This document shows, piece by piece, positions 26,645-37,063 of a stretch of 64,000 nt of DNA (position 1 is its first letter; each line of letters begins with the position of its first letter). Below the pieces are notes generated by a model. The model worked only from the letters and a program-made list of their open reading frames with translations. It made no database searches and had not been told where the DNA came from. A program made the position numbers and the translations under genes. This stretch comes from Desulfobacterales bacterium (GTDB lineage: Bacteria; Desulfobacterota; Desulfobacteria; Desulfobacterales; JAQWFD01): contig JAQWFD010000002.1 in NCBI GenBank assembly GCA_028704555.1, positions 113,242 through 177,241 of the forward strand, given 5' to 3'.

Positions 26645-27306
26645 CAGCCGTGCTCTTCGACTATCCAAAGAACGCCGCCTTCGGACGCGTGCTGCCCAAG
26701 AACAAAATCTATGAGCACGGGAGCCCCAGCACTGCGGTCAAGGAGCTTTTTGTCCGGCAGGTGGAACAGATTGTCTGGCAATTTAAACTTGCTCCGGAAA
26801 CCGTCAACATCAAGGGAACGCAATCTGTACCGGAAATTCAGGTATTCAGCATTTCCCTTAAGGGGGGCGAGCTGAAAACAGAGGTGCTGCGCTGCATCGA
26901 CCAGGCGATTCCTTTCCCGATCCTCTTTGAGCTGCGCAATGACGGGAAAATCATGTCCATCGCCGCTTTCAAGAGGCCAAGCGAAGCTGATTCGGCCAAG
27001 TGGGTCATCAGCGAATACTTTAAAAGCGGCTGGTTTTCAAATGATACGCCACGCAAACCCCTGCCGATGGTGTTTGACCTCGAAGCTCTGTACGCCCACC
27101 TGCTGACGCCCCTGATGCCACATCCGGCCCGCCAGGGAGAAAACTTTCAGGCCCGGGTGGAAAGAATGGAGCTAATCCGTTCCCGGAAGCGCGAGCTGGA
27201 GAAATGCGAAGCCCGTCTTCGGAAAGAGAAGCAATTTAACCGCAAAGTCGCAATCAATGCCGAGTTGCGTGACCTGAAACAAGAACTTGAAGGATTGACC
27301 GCATGA
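26641..27306 (+). CDS. DUF4391-domain protein
   Basis: A 221-residue protein: FDYPKNAAFGRVLPKNKIYEHG, a central VEQIVWQFKLAPETVN and a C-terminal coiled coil (RELEKCEARLRKEKQFN). This matches DUF4391 (PF14335) as I recall it, a family found almost only beside helicases and methyltransferases of defence loci. Function unknown; it may bridge the helicase and the modification enzyme. Both ends overlap neighbouring genes by 4 nt. Confidence 0.78.
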   Translation: MTAVLFDYPKNAAFGRVLPKNKIYEHGSPSTAVKELFVRQVEQIVWQFKLAPETVNIKGTQSVPEIQVFSISLKGGELKTEVLRCIDQAIPFPILFELRNDGKIMSIAAFKRPSEADSAKWVISEYFKSGWFSNDTPRKPLPMVFDLEALYAHLLTPLMPHPARQGENFQARVERMELIRSRKRELEKCEARLRKEKQFNRKVAINAELRDLKQELEGLTA

Positions 27307-28166
27307 AATCAGACGCTATTCAGCAACTGAAGAACCACTTTGACGCACTCAGCCAGCGTATACCCGATGAAAATGTGGAATTCTGGTTCGCCCGGGACCT
27401 TATGGAGCCGCTTGGCTACGCCCGTTGGGAAAACTTCCAGACTGCCATTAAGCGGGCCATAGAATCTTGTGAAACAACAGGTTACGCTCCGGACAACCAT
27501 TTTCGTGGCGTCACGAAAATGGTCAGGCTGGGCAGCGGGGCCGAGCGTGCCATCGATGATTTCATACTCACCCGTTACGCCTGCTACCTCATCGCCCAGA
27601 ACGGCGATCCGCGCAAGGAGCCCATCGCCTTTGCCCAGAGCTACTTTGCCATTCAGACCCGCAAACAGGAGCTGATCGAAGACCGGATGCGCCTGCAGGC
27701 CCGGCTGGATGTCCGTGAACGGCTGCGGGAGTCGGAAAAGACCCTTTCACAGAACATCTATGAGCGTGGTGTGGATGACGCCGGTTTCGGCCGGATTCGT
27801 TCCAAGGGCGATGCCGCACTCTTTGGCGGCCATACCACTCAGGTTATGAAGGACCTGTACGGAATCACCAAAACACGCCCGCTGGCTGACTTCCTGCCGA
27901 CCCTGACCATAGCCGCAAAAAATCTGGCGACCGAGATGACCAACCACAATGTCCAGCAAGAGGACTTGCAGGGCGAACATGCGATAACCAGCGAGCATAT
28001 TCAAAATAACGTCAGTGTGCGCGATATGCTCGGCCAGCGTGGCATCAAACCCGAAAAGCTCCCGCCGGAAGAGGACATAAAGAAGTTGGAACGTCGGGTG
28101 AAATCCGAGGAAAAGAAGCTTGAAAAGCAATCCGGGAAACTGCCCGAACAGAAGGATGAGAATTGA
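27303..28166 (+). CDS. DinD-like protein (BRO-N family)
   Basis: A 287-residue protein resembling E. coli DNA-damage-inducible protein D: VEFWFARDLMEPLGYARWENF, DDFILTRYACYLIAQNGDPRK, AQSYFAIQTRKQE and GGHTTQVMKDLYGI. DinD interacts with RecA filaments in E. coli and the N-terminal half is an antirepressor/BRO-type fold. Start ATG overlaps the DUF4391 stop; the C-terminus is a charged helix. Its place inside an R-M operon suggests a regulatory or damage-responsive link, which is inference. Confidence 0.82.
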   Translation: MKSDAIQQLKNHFDALSQRIPDENVEFWFARDLMEPLGYARWENFQTAIKRAIESCETTGYAPDNHFRGVTKMVRLGSGAERAIDDFILTRYACYLIAQNGDPRKEPIAFAQSYFAIQTRKQELIEDRMRLQARLDVRERLRESEKTLSQNIYERGVDDAGFGRIRSKGDAALFGGHTTQVMKDLYGITKTRPLADFLPTLTIAAKNLATEMTNHNVQQEDLQGEHAITSEHIQNNVSVRDMLGQRGIKPEKLPPEEDIKKLERRVKSEEKKLEKQSGKLPEQKDEN

Positions 28167-28167
28167 T

Positions 28168-30042
28168 ATGGAAAAGATGAAAATGCACTCCCCGAACCTG
28201 ACCCAGGAAAACATCGCCCGTATCCGCGAGATCTTTCCCGACTGCGTGACCGAGGCCCAGAGCGAAGACGGCAAGCTGAGGCTTGCGGTCGATTTCGACC
28301 AGCTGCGGCAGGAGTTGTCCGAGTCCATCGTGGAAGGTCCACAGGAGCGTTACCACCTCAACTGGCCGGGCAAGCGGGAAGCCCTGCTCACCGCCAATGC
28401 GCCCATCGCCAAGACCCTGCGCCCCTGCCGGGAAGAGAGTGTGGACTTTGATACCACGAAGAATCTGTTTATCGAGGGCGACAACCTGGAGGCGTTGAAG
28501 CTGCTTCAGGAGACCTACCTCGGCATGGTCAAGATGATCTACATTGACCCGCCTTACAACACGGGCAATGACTTTATCTATGAAGACGACTTTGCAGAAA
28601 ACGCGGAAGAGTTTCTGAAACGATCAAATCAGAAGGATGAGGAAGGCAATCGGTTGGTGGCGAATACAGAGGCCAATGGGAGGTTTCACTCGGATTGGCT
28701 TTCGATGATCTATCCAAGGTTGAAGCTGGCGAGGAATCTATTACGAGACGACGGGGTGATTTTCATAAGTATTGATGATGGGGAGGTGCATAATTTAAGA
28801 AAGGCCGCTGATGAGGTGTTCGGTGCAGATAATTTTGTAGCAAATGTCATTTGGGAAAAGAAATATGCTCCATCCAATGACGCTAAATGGTTAAGCGACA
28901 CACACGATCATGTTCTCATATATGCCAAGGATAAAAACACATGGCGGCCTCAACCCTTGCCTCGGTCAGATGAACAAAACAGTAGATATTCAAACCGTGA
29001 CAATGACCATAGAGGTAATTGGAAATCAAGTGATCTTTCCGTAAAATCATATTCTGCTAATTATGATTATCCAATAACTACACCGTCTGGCAGAACAGTT
29101 AACCCACCTCATGGGGCTTGCTGGCGTGTTTCAAAGGAGAGGTTTGCTGAATTAGTTGAAGATAACCGCATCTGGTTTGGCGAAAATGGAGACAATGTCC
29201 CGTCTATAAAGCGCTTTCTATCTGAGGTCAAAGATGGGGTGGTTCCGGTAACAATATGGAAGCACACCGATGTTGGACATAACCAAGTCGGCCGTCAGGA
29301 GCTTAAAAAACTTTTTGATGACAGAGGCTATTTCGACGGACCAAAACCGGTGAGTTTGCTTTCTCGGGCAATATTTATTGCTAACACTGGCGCAGATGGC
29401 GTCATCCTCGACTTCTTTGCCGGTTCGTCTACTACTGCCCACGCGGTGATGCAGTTAAATGCCGAAGACGGCGGCAACCGTAAATTCATCATGGTGCAGC
29501 TGCCCGAGCCGTGCGACGAAAAGTCTGAGGCATTCAAGGCAGGATATAAAACCATCGCTGAAATTAGCAAGGAACGCATCCGTCGAGCAGGCAAGAAAAC
29601 TCTGAAAGATGAATGCCACGAGGGCTGGAACAAGGACATCGGCTTTCGTGTGCTTAAAGTCGATTCATCAAACATGGCCGACGTCTACTACGCGCCGGAC
29701 GCCATCGAACAGAACCAGCTGAAAATATTCACCGACAACATCAAACCGGACCGCAAGTCCGAAGACCTGCTCTTCCAGGTACTGCTGGACTGGGGCGTGG
29801 ATCTGTCGCTGCTTATTCGCAAGGAAACCATTCAGGGCAAGACCGTTTTCTTTGTCGATGAAAACGCCCTGGTCGCCTGCTTCGATACCGGCGTGAACGA
29901 GGACTTGGTCAAGGAACTGGCCGGGTTCGAGCCTTTGCGCGTGGTCTTCCGGGATAACGGTTTCGTGTCCGACGCCGTCAAGATCAACGTGGAGCAGATT
30001 TTCAAGCAGATGTCTCCGGGCACTGATGTGAAGTCCATTTAA
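28168..30042 (+). CDS. mod: type III restriction-modification methyltransferase (Mod)
   Basis: A 624-residue DNA amino-methyltransferase of the beta class: DPPYNTG (about 127-133) comes before the SAM-binding DFFAGSSTT (about 414-422), the order found in type III Mod subunits. It methylates adenine or cytosine N atoms. Start chosen at ATG 28168 (AGGATGAG upstream) just after the DinD-like stop. The central target-recognition region (about 210-390, coded by roughly 28800-29390) is visibly more AT-rich than the flanks, as if exchanged from elsewhere. It is followed 13 nt later by the helicase-nuclease partner. Confidence 0.92.
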   Translation: MEKMKMHSPNLTQENIARIREIFPDCVTEAQSEDGKLRLAVDFDQLRQELSESIVEGPQERYHLNWPGKREALLTANAPIAKTLRPCREESVDFDTTKNLFIEGDNLEALKLLQETYLGMVKMIYIDPPYNTGNDFIYEDDFAENAEEFLKRSNQKDEEGNRLVANTEANGRFHSDWLSMIYPRLKLARNLLRDDGVIFISIDDGEVHNLRKAADEVFGADNFVANVIWEKKYAPSNDAKWLSDTHDHVLIYAKDKNTWRPQPLPRSDEQNSRYSNRDNDHRGNWKSSDLSVKSYSANYDYPITTPSGRTVNPPHGACWRVSKERFAELVEDNRIWFGENGDNVPSIKRFLSEVKDGVVPVTIWKHTDVGHNQVGRQELKKLFDDRGYFDGPKPVSLLSRAIFIANTGADGVILDFFAGSSTTAHAVMQLNAEDGGNRKFIMVQLPEPCDEKSEAFKAGYKTIAEISKERIRRAGKKTLKDECHEGWNKDIGFRVLKVDSSNMADVYYAPDAIEQNQLKIFTDNIKPDRKSEDLLFQVLLDWGVDLSLLIRKETIQGKTVFFVDENALVACFDTGVNEDLVKELAGFEPLRVVFRDNGFVSDAVKINVEQIFKQMSPGTDVKSI

Positions 30043-30055
30043 GGGGGGGCATGGC

Positions 30056-33000
30056 ATGAAACTGAAGTTTAAGATCCAGCCCTATCAGACCAGCGCGGTT
30101 GAATCGGTCGTTGACTGCTTCGCCGGTCAGGTGAATACCTCCGGAATTACCTATCGGATTGACCCCGGGAGAGGGCGTCTCCCTTTTGAACAATCCGGCT
30201 TCAAGAACGCCGATGTTCAACTGACCGATGGCCAGCTTCTTGAAAATATCCACGCCGTGCAGCGTCGGCAGAACCTCCCGTTGTCGGACAAGCTGGTGGT
30301 GAGCGCTGGCTGCAAGGTCAACCTCGACGTCGAGATGGAGACCGGTACCGGCAAGACCTACTGCTACGTCAAGAGCATCTTCGAGATGAACAAGCGCTAC
30401 GGCTGGTCCAAGTTTATCGTGGTGGTCCCCAGTATCGCCATTCGCGAAGGCGTGCTTAAATCGCTGGAAATTACCGCCGAGCACTTTACGGAGAGCTACA
30501 GCAAAAAAGCCCGGTTCTTTATCTACAACTCTAAGCAACTTCACCACCTGGAGAGCTTTGCGTCGGATGCAGGCATCAATGTCATGGTTATCAATATCCA
30601 GGCGTTCAATGCCACGGGCAAGGACAACCGCCGCATCTATGATGAACTGGACGATTTCCAGTCACGCCGACCCATTGATGTGATCAGCAGCAACCGCCCC
30701 ATTCTGATTCTGGATGAGCCACAGAAAATGGAAGGCGCAAAAACCCTGGAGGCGCTCTCCAAGTTCAAACCGCTGATGATCCTGCGCTATTCGGCGACTC
30801 ATCGCACCACCCACAACAAGATTCACCGCCTCGATGCTCTGGACGCCTATAACCAGAAGCTGGTGAAAAAGATTGCGGTGCGCGGCATTTCCGTGAAAGG
30901 CCTGGCCGGGACCAATGCCTACCTCTATCTGGAATCCATCGAGATTTCCAAGAAGGCACCGGTCGCCCGCATTGAACTGGAGGTGCGCCAGGGAAATGGG
31001 ATTAAGCGCATTGTGAAACGCCTGGAACGCGGCAAGGACCTGTTCGTTGAATCGAATGAGCTCGATCAATATCGCGGCTTCGTCATTGCCCAAATCGATG
31101 CCAATAACGACACGGTCGAATTTACCAATGGCCACGTTCTGTCTGCGGGTGATGCGACCGGAGACGTAACCGAATTGACGATGCGGCGGATTCAAATTCG
31201 TGAAGCCATCAAAGCGCACCTTGAGAAGGAGCAGCGCCTCTTCGCTCAAAACATCAAGGTGCTGTCACTTTTCTTCATCGATGAAGTCGCCAAATATCGC
31301 GATTACAGTCAGGCGGATGATCAGGGAGAATATGCCCGTATTTTTGAGGAGGAGTACGAACAGCTCAAGTCTGAATATTTAGGGGAGCTCGCACTCGATA
31401 ACGAGGATTACCGCAAATACCTGACCGATATTCGGGTTGGCCGGACGCACAACGGTTACTTCGCCATCGACAAGAAAACGAAGAAGCTCACTGATCCAAG
31501 TTTTAAGACACGGGGTGAAGAGGCGGGACTCTCGGATGATGTCGATGCATATGATCTGATATTGAAGGACAAAGAGCGGCTTTTATCCTTCGAAGAGCCG
31601 GTCCGTTTTATTTTTTCTCACTCGGCTCTTCGTGAAGGTTGGGACAACCCCAATGTCTTCGTCATGTGCATGCTCAAGCATAGCGACAACACGATCTCGC
31701 GCCGCCAGGAAGTTGGCCGGGGCTTGCGGATTAGCGTCAACCAGCACGGCGACCGCATGGATCACCCGGCCACAGTTCACGATGTGAATATCCTGACCGT
31801 TGTGGCCAGCGAAAGTTATAAGGACTTTGTAGCCAACCTGCAGCGTGAAATCAGTGACTCGCTGTCGGCTCGCCCCCGCAAGGCGGACGAAGCCTACTTC
31901 ACAGGGAAGGTCATTACCACTGAAACCGGAACATTGGAAATCACTCCGGTCATGGCCAAACAGATCTACAAATATCTGCTTAAGAACGATTATACGGATG
32001 ATGCCACGGACCAGGTTGCCGAGACCTATCACCGGGCAAAAGCCGATGGAACCCTGGCGGCGCTCCCTCCTGAGCTTGCTCCTCATGCGGAACAGATTTT
32101 CGGGCTGATCGACAGCGTCTTCAGCGAATCCCAGTTGCCCGACGTGGGTGATGACCGTAAACCGAAGACCAACCCGCTGAATGCTAACTTCGAGAAGAAA
32201 GAGTTTAAGGCACTGTGGGACCGTATCAACCAGAAGGCCGTGTACCGCGTTGAGTTTGAGTCAAGCGAACTCATACAGAACTGCATCCGGACGCTCGACA
32301 AGGAGCTCCGGGTTACTCCTCTGCAGTACACTATCCAGGGTGGCGAACAGGTCTCTCAGGCAACCTACGATCAAGTAAAGGCGGGTCAGTCATTCGAAGT
32401 TCGTGAAACCGCTACGGAAGAATATAACGCCTCGATTCATACGATGGTCACCTACGACCTGCTCGGAAAGATCGCCGAAAACACCCAGCTCACTCGGAAA
32501 ACAATCGCTGATATATTGAGCAACGTTCAACCCGCAGTTTTCAAGCAATTCAAACAGAACCCCGAGCACTTCATTGCTGAGGGGTCGCGACTGATCAATG
32601 AGCAGAAGGCCACGATCATCATTGAACGGCTGAGCTACGACAATATCGCCGAGACCCATGATATCGATATCTTCACGGCCGGACAAAGTAAGCAGGACTT
32701 CACCAAAGCCAGCGAGAAGCTGAAGCACCATATCTACGATTACGTGATTACCGACTCCAAGGTTGAAAGGGAGTTCGTGAAAGAGCTGGACACCAGCACC
32801 GAGGTGGTCGTTTATGCAAAGCTCCCCAGAGGCTTTCTGATTCCTACTCCCGTCGGCGACTACAACCCGGACTGGGCCATTTCTTTTAAAGAAGGCTCGA
32901 TCAAACACATCTATTTCGTCGCCGAGACCAAAGGCTCCATGTCCAGCATGGAACTGAGGGCCATCGAGCATACGAAAATCGAATGCGCCCGCAAGTTCTT

Positions 33001-33106
33001 CGCAGAGATCAACCGCAAGATTGATCCAGAACACGTCAAGTATGACGTGGTGACCAGCTACGGGAAGCTGATGGAAATTGTCGGTATGGGAGGAGCAAGG
33101 CATTGA
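30056..33106 (+). CDS. res: type III restriction endonuclease (Res)
   Basis: A 1016-residue SF2 helicase-nuclease. Motifs: [11 protein letters not shown] (Walker A, about 96), ILDEPQKM (motif II, about 220), RYSATHRT (motif III), [16 protein letters not shown] (motif V) and [12 protein letters not shown] (motif VI). The C-terminal PD-(D/E)XK nuclease is visible as YNPDWAISF (about 935) and VAETKG (about 957). With the adjacent Mod it should cut foreign DNA with unmethylated sites after ATP-driven communication. Length and motif order are normal, so it looks active. Confidence 0.92.
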   Translation: MKLKFKIQPYQTSAVESVVDCFAGQVNTSGITYRIDPGRGRLPFEQSGFKNADVQLTDGQLLENIHAVQRRQNLPLSDKLVVSAGCKVNLDVEMETGTGKTYCYVKSIFEMNKRYGWSKFIVVVPSIAIREGVLKSLEITAEHFTESYSKKARFFIYNSKQLHHLESFASDAGINVMVINIQAFNATGKDNRRIYDELDDFQSRRPIDVISSNRPILILDEPQKMEGAKTLEALSKFKPLMILRYSATHRTTHNKIHRLDALDAYNQKLVKKIAVRGISVKGLAGTNAYLYLESIEISKKAPVARIELEVRQGNGIKRIVKRLERGKDLFVESNELDQYRGFVIAQIDANNDTVEFTNGHVLSAGDATGDVTELTMRRIQIREAIKAHLEKEQRLFAQNIKVLSLFFIDEVAKYRDYSQADDQGEYARIFEEEYEQLKSEYLGELALDNEDYRKYLTDIRVGRTHNGYFAIDKKTKKLTDPSFKTRGEEAGLSDDVDAYDLILKDKERLLSFEEPVRFIFSHSALREGWDNPNVFVMCMLKHSDNTISRRQEVGRGLRISVNQHGDRMDHPATVHDVNILTVVASESYKDFVANLQREISDSLSARPRKADEAYFTGKVITTETGTLEITPVMAKQIYKYLLKNDYTDDATDQVAETYHRAKADGTLAALPPELAPHAEQIFGLIDSVFSESQLPDVGDDRKPKTNPLNANFEKKEFKALWDRINQKAVYRVEFESSELIQNCIRTLDKELRVTPLQYTIQGGEQVSQATYDQVKAGQSFEVRETATEEYNASIHTMVTYDLLGKIAENTQLTRKTIADILSNVQPAVFKQFKQNPEHFIAEGSRLINEQKATIIIERLSYDNIAETHDIDIFTAGQSKQDFTKASEKLKHHIYDYVITDSKVEREFVKELDTSTEVVVYAKLPRGFLIPTPVGDYNPDWAISFKEGSIKHIYFVAETKGSMSSMELRAIEHTKIECARKFFAEINRKIDPEHVKYDVVTSYGKLMEIVGMGGARH

Positions 33107-33172
33107 CATCGGAAACCTCAATTCTCCATCCCTTGCGGAATATTTTGTAACTCGGACGGAGGGATTTCTATT

Positions 33173-33402
33173 CAAGATAGATCACAATATTCAGCAACGG
33201 CATCTCTGCTTGGGTATATCTATCAGTGTCGTCTTGCATTGCTGTAGTCTCTGAAGCGTTTGAAGTCAGACCCCGACATAGCGGTTACAATCGAATCGTT
33301 AGATGACGTTGTCTTTGAAAAAGAAGGAAACCCTACGGAAGTCATTCAAGTCAAGCGCCACGTCAATCGAAAAGCCAGCCTGACGAACACCAGCAATCCC
33401 AT
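33173..33402 (+). pseudogene. 5' remnant of a DUF4297/Cap4-like nuclease gene
   Basis: The frame reads QYSATASLLGYIYQCRLALL, an in-frame TAG (33245-33247), then SLKRLKSDPDIAVTIESLDD, VVFEKEG, EVIQVKRHVNRKASLTN. ESLDD...Q-V-K is the PD-(D/E)XK motif of DUF4297-type dsDNA nucleases of defence systems. The sequence stops being recognisable after ~33400. Truncated and interrupted, so not functional. Confidence 0.6.
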
Positions 33403-33864
33403 AATTTCAAATCATATAATCCGATGAGAATGATTAAGATCGTCAGTATAGTGCAGGCTATTTTCTTTTTCATGGGGATATTCATAATTCAGCGGAGAAG
33501 AAAAACCAACAAGAACTTTGGGGCGGATGTGAATTGGGGGAATTGATTCCAGGATTAAAAATCTTCGAAAAATTCCGAGCACGCCGTATTTTTGATCTGT
33601 AATGACTGCCGTAAAAATATCTCAGAGACTTTTTACCGCCTCTTGACCCGATTGTCCTTAACCGGTCAAGATAATTGTCGCACAATATGTCTGATATAAT
33701 GGCCGGGCATCCCGTTTGATTCAAAATTGGCAGCATAGGTGACGAAGGAATCGTGATTAATGAATCCAATGCCCGCGTCACCAATGATTTGTTATTGGAT
33801 GACCATACATCCGCGGTTACATGAGGTTATATATCCATGATGTTTATCTCGAATAGACAAAATT
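33403..33864. other. gap of 460 bp without a recognisable gene
   Basis: I see no supported gene, RNA or repeat here. A short tail reading NFGADVNWGN-stop near 33520 may be transposon debris. Confidence 0.4.
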
Positions 33865-34437
33865 TTACAGGTTAGACATGCCCATTCCCCTCACCCCGGG
33901 AGGTGCGCTTCCTTTACTGTATACCTTCGCTAAATAACTGGCATGCTTAAAACAATCCTGACGTTGTTGTTCGAATTCAGGGGTATTCCTTCTGATCATG
34001 AGATCGATCCCTTTATGAACAAGCCCTTTCCCAACCACGCCTAAGCATCTTCCCCATAACTCTTCTGCTTTTTCAAAGACACGAAATGGGTTCTGTATCA
34101 GGTTACCGTTGAGAAGAAGCATAAAGTGGTAATGATGATTATCAGATGTTGCTTGCTCTCTGACCCATAAATAGAGGGGGTCTATTTTTTTTCGTTTCCA
34201 ATAAACTGTTAACGTTTCTATGAATCTGGAAAGAAGCTCGTTGTTATTAGAAAAGTTGCCATATTGAGGATATGTTAAATCAAAACGGATAAATAGAACC
34301 TTATTATGTTTGTTGATCATAGTCTTTAAGAGGTTATCTATGGGTTCAAGGATTTCTTTATAACTGCCCTGCTCATTTTTATTGAAATTGTTGATGGTGT
34401 AGTGAAGATATTGGTCATCATTGATGATTGTTCTCAT
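33865..34437 (-). CDS. YagK/YfjJ (inovirus Gp2-like) protein
   Basis: A 190-residue protein. VLFIRFDLTYP, HHYHFMLLLNGN and KHASYLAKVYSKG match the YagK/YfjJ C-terminal domain (inovirus Gp2 type), found in small phage-like elements and thought to act in their replication. The HHYH pair plus FDL resembles the HUH-like layout of rolling-circle proteins but I cannot prove activity. AT-rich and downstream, on the same strand, of a DUF3987 gene, forming a satellite-like replication unit. Confidence 0.75.
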   Translation of the reverse strand: MRTIINDDQYLHYTINNFNKNEQGSYKEILEPIDNLLKTMINKHNKVLFIRFDLTYPQYGNFSNNNELLSRFIETLTVYWKRKKIDPLYLWVREQATSDNHHYHFMLLLNGNLIQNPFRVFEKAEELWGRCLGVVGKGLVHKGIDLMIRRNTPEFEQQRQDCFKHASYLAKVYSKGSAPPGVRGMGMSNL

Positions 34438-34848
34438 AACATTTTACTTCCTTGTCGTTATAGTATGTAGAAATAATTAATGACTTAATTTGATTATGTT
34501 ATCTTGTCATAGTTATATTAAATAGGTTCTATTATATGTTTAATATTAGATAATTGTTTAATGTTTTAATATACTTAGATTTGATTTGAGGATATTAATG
34601 CTAATATAAATATATTACTATATACCTACTTCAGCGCCTTTGAATAGGCCTTTGCTGCTAAGAGGTTTTTGATGTGTAACCATTTGTTTTTCTGTATAAT
34701 ATAGTTGTCGGAATTAGTGTAGAAGAATTTATAATTGCCTTTATCTGCAATGTTGAATCTTTGTTAAAATTTGTATCGATTTGGGTATTGTATACTGGAT
34801 GATGATCCCCCAACCGATAAATAATAGGGGGATCATCATAATTCTATA
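34438..34848. other. 411-bp AT-rich gap, possible replication or control region
   Basis: Very AT-rich, with no gene. It ends in a strong inverted repeat (34799-34839). Its place between two replication-type genes of a satellite-like unit would suit an origin, but I see no iterons to prove it. Confidence 0.3.
34799..34839 (-). terminator. perfect 13-bp hairpin after the DUF3987 gene
   Basis: ATGATGATCCCCC (34799-34811) is mirrored at 34827-34839, 10 nt past the stop of the minus-strand DUF3987 gene. No long T-run follows, so termination strength is uncertain. Confidence 0.5.
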
Positions 34849-36375
34849 CTAAACAAAAGTCTTGAGGGCTGGATTAACATAAATTAGATCAGAATAAGGA
34901 TGACCCGATTTGCCCGTGCGAAAACTTGAGAATATCATGATGTAGTTTCGATGCTGAAGGATCTCTAACGCCTGACGTATGTCGGTAGCCTTATAACGTC
35001 TCTGCATGGACTTGGTAAGGTTGACCATTGGAAATGGAGACAAACAATATTTATCTCTTATTTTATTCAAGATGGACAGGGCGCACTCGACTTCGGGATT
35101 GGGACCAATCGTATCGTATTGGCAAATCATATTTTTTGCAAAAAATCCTATTAAATGAATACCTTGCTGCATTGTCTCTGAAGAAATCGTCTTGCAATGA
35201 GGATCTTCATTTTTAATTACATGTAGAAGCCCCGCTAAACTCAACAAGTGGCTTGGTGCCTTTGATGCCCATTCTTTGAAATCTTCCAGAAATCTGCCGC
35301 TTTGTTTTTCATTGTTAAAACAAGCAGATTCATTTCTCCAAAAATTTAGGGCTTCACTGCTCAAGTTTAGGGTGGTGATGTCCTGAGTTCCAACAGCAAC
35401 GTTTTGCCCCATATTTGCTAAACGAAATACTGTCTTTCGATACCATTCCTCAGATTTTTCAGAAATAACATAGTCACTTTGCGCGAGGAACATATTCGGT
35501 TCAATTCCCACCAATAAAGCCCGAGCCATGACGCCATATTCTTTACTGTTGTATTTCGTCGCAATATTTTTAAGCCGTTCGGGCTGAAGCATTATAAGTG
35601 CGTTTGCAACTGGTTTCTCAACCACAATATTGTCTTTGGTTTCACGCCGAACGGTTATTGACGAACCACCTAAGGCCTTGAGAATGATATCGTTTTTCTT
35701 GGTATCACAAATCAACTGTTCAAAACGTGCTCCCTCGTCCATCATTAAACCAACAGGCCCCTTAGATAGAGCCGTTACAAAGGCCTCGGGTGTCACATCG
35801 TCAATCAAATCCAAATGACTCTCTGGATTTTCATGCTTCCATTTTTTTAGTTGTTCTATGCAAAGACTGTATGTTGGTGTTTTTTTTCCACCCGAAACTA
35901 TCGACATCACAATGCACGCTGACACGGGTACCTTATATCGTTTTTTTCTTTTTACCTCTAACGCTCCTTGAGAAGCGCAAAAAAATGTAGCCAGGGCAGT
36001 TGCAAAAATTTGCTCTTGCGGAACTTCCAGCTCTTCACTACCTTCTTGACAAAATCGCTTAAATTCAGGTGGAAGCATGTTCAACGGAAATAGAGGGAAT
36101 GTATTTTTCACAAATGGTAGTATCGGCTGCCAAATAAGGGGCTTTGAAATAACTGTATTATTTTGCGGCTGACATCTCTCATGCACGGAACCAGGAAACC
36201 CTGAAGATGTATTTGAAAAGTTCGAGATTGAATCCTTAATCATGGCCGCCATGTCGCTTTTTGTTTGGGGAGGTGCAACTTGAGAGGAAACTTTACCCCC
36301 TACGATTCTTTTACCATCACCCAAGGCGTATCTTATTTTTTGAACAGGTCGTTCAGAATCAAAAAAATTATCCAT
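34849..36375 (-). CDS. DUF3987 protein (replication-type, YfjI-like)
   Basis: A 508-residue protein. The P-loop-like region reads SIVSGGKKTPTYS, weaker than the family's GPPSSGKTP, and is followed by DDVTPEAFVTALSKGPVGLMMDEG, a signature of DUF3987 (PF13148). A C-terminal winged-helix-like region (about 450-500) ends the protein. These proteins occur in satellites and integrative elements and are thought to be helicase/primase-like. The altered P-loop may mean reduced ATPase activity. It is probably transcribed with the two small upstream genes. Confidence 0.78.
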   Translation of the reverse strand: MDNFFDSERPVQKIRYALGDGKRIVGGKVSSQVAPPQTKSDMAAMIKDSISNFSNTSSGFPGSVHERCQPQNNTVISKPLIWQPILPFVKNTFPLFPLNMLPPEFKRFCQEGSEELEVPQEQIFATALATFFCASQGALEVKRKKRYKVPVSACIVMSIVSGGKKTPTYSLCIEQLKKWKHENPESHLDLIDDVTPEAFVTALSKGPVGLMMDEGARFEQLICDTKKNDIILKALGGSSITVRRETKDNIVVEKPVANALIMLQPERLKNIATKYNSKEYGVMARALLVGIEPNMFLAQSDYVISEKSEEWYRKTVFRLANMGQNVAVGTQDITTLNLSSEALNFWRNESACFNNEKQSGRFLEDFKEWASKAPSHLLSLAGLLHVIKNEDPHCKTISSETMQQGIHLIGFFAKNMICQYDTIGPNPEVECALSILNKIRDKYCLSPFPMVNLTKSMQRRYKATDIRQALEILQHRNYIMIFSSFRTGKSGHPYSDLIYVNPALKTFV

Positions 36376-36439
36376 AATATTTTATCCTTTCAACCATAAG
36401 GTGTTCATATGTTTGAACACCTTATGGTATTTTTATAAT

Positions 36440-36706
36440 TTATTTTAAAAATCTAATACGAAAAGTTTCCGGTTTAACCGTTGCAATCATTGTGCAACAA
36501 TTAAATTCCACTGCTTTGCTTTGATATTCTATTTGAATTTCGCGATCGGCAATGAACTCTAAAGGAATGTTTTCCTCAATAAATTTCTTAATCTTTTCTG
36601 AGGGAATAGATTCTGTTGCAGGAATAAGCTCAGCGGGTTTGTCATTTTTATCGATCTTATCAAAATCAAATATGTCTAAATCATCATAATTTTTATTATT
36701 CTTCAT
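36440..36706 (-). CDS. small acidic protein, unknown function
   Basis: 88 residues starting at ATG 36706, chosen because AGGAGG lies 6 nt upstream. Rich in D and E at the start (NYDDLDIFDFDKIDKND). Between an HTH gene and the DUF3987 gene in the same direction; no domain recognised. Confidence 0.6.
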   Translation of the reverse strand: MKNNKNYDDLDIFDFDKIDKNDKPAELIPATESIPSEKIKKFIEENIPLEFIADREIQIEYQSKAVEFNCCTMIATVKPETFRIRFLK

Positions 36707-36716
36707 GTAACACCTC

Positions 36717-36944
36717 CTAATTTTTGTTAAACATTCTGCTTTCAAGCCATTTTAAAAACTCTGCTTTGGAATACACCACTTTGCCTCCGATTAATTTCCG
36801 TCCAGAACAACCGAGTCCCTTACTGTCAAGATTAGCGAGGGTTCCCGGAGCCATTAATCCTCCAAGATGTGAACAGACGTTCTTGCGCGTGAAGCAAATT
36901 GGCAATTCTTGCGCCAATTGATCTAACAATTGTAAATTTTCCAT
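36717..36944 (-). CDS. small HTH-type DNA-binding protein
   Basis: A 75-residue protein. The segment FTRKNVCSHLGGLMAPGTLANLDSKG in two parts, then GGKVVYSKAEFLKWLES, fits the layout of AlpA/excisionase-like helix-turn-helix proteins that control satellite elements. AGGAG precedes the ATG and sits at the end of a tandem TAAGG repeat (36951-36972). Likely regulator of the module it heads. Confidence 0.65.
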   Translation of the reverse strand: MENLQLLDQLAQELPICFTRKNVCSHLGGLMAPGTLANLDSKGLGCSGRKLIGGKVVYSKAEFLKWLESRMFNKN

Positions 36945-36950
36945 AAAATT

Positions 36951-36972
36951 CTCCTTACCTTACCTTACCTTA
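36951..36972. repeat. TAAGG tandem repeat overlapping a ribosome site
   Basis: On the minus strand four TAAGG units run into the AGGAG ribosome site of the HTH gene. Simple repeats at such a place can vary in number; whether this changes expression is unknown. Confidence 0.5.
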
Positions 36973-37024
36973 AATTTATTTGTTTAAACTGAAACATGCT
37001 GACCAAAGAAACCTCATGGTTCTT

Positions 37025-37063
37025 AGCCGTATATGTATTCTGATGATTCGATAATATACGGCT
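37025..37063. promoter_or_regulatory. 10-bp palindrome AGCCGTATAT...ATATACGGCT
   Basis: Perfect 10-bp arms (37025-37034 and 37054-37063), 19 bp apart, about 80 bp upstream of the HTH gene. A likely operator for it or an element binding site. The rest of 36945-37280 holds no gene. Confidence 0.45.

Noticed and set aside
33403..33864. Retron or other non-coding RNA system beside the satellite module
   Set aside because: No reverse transcriptase gene is present and no paired msr/msd-like structure could be seen.
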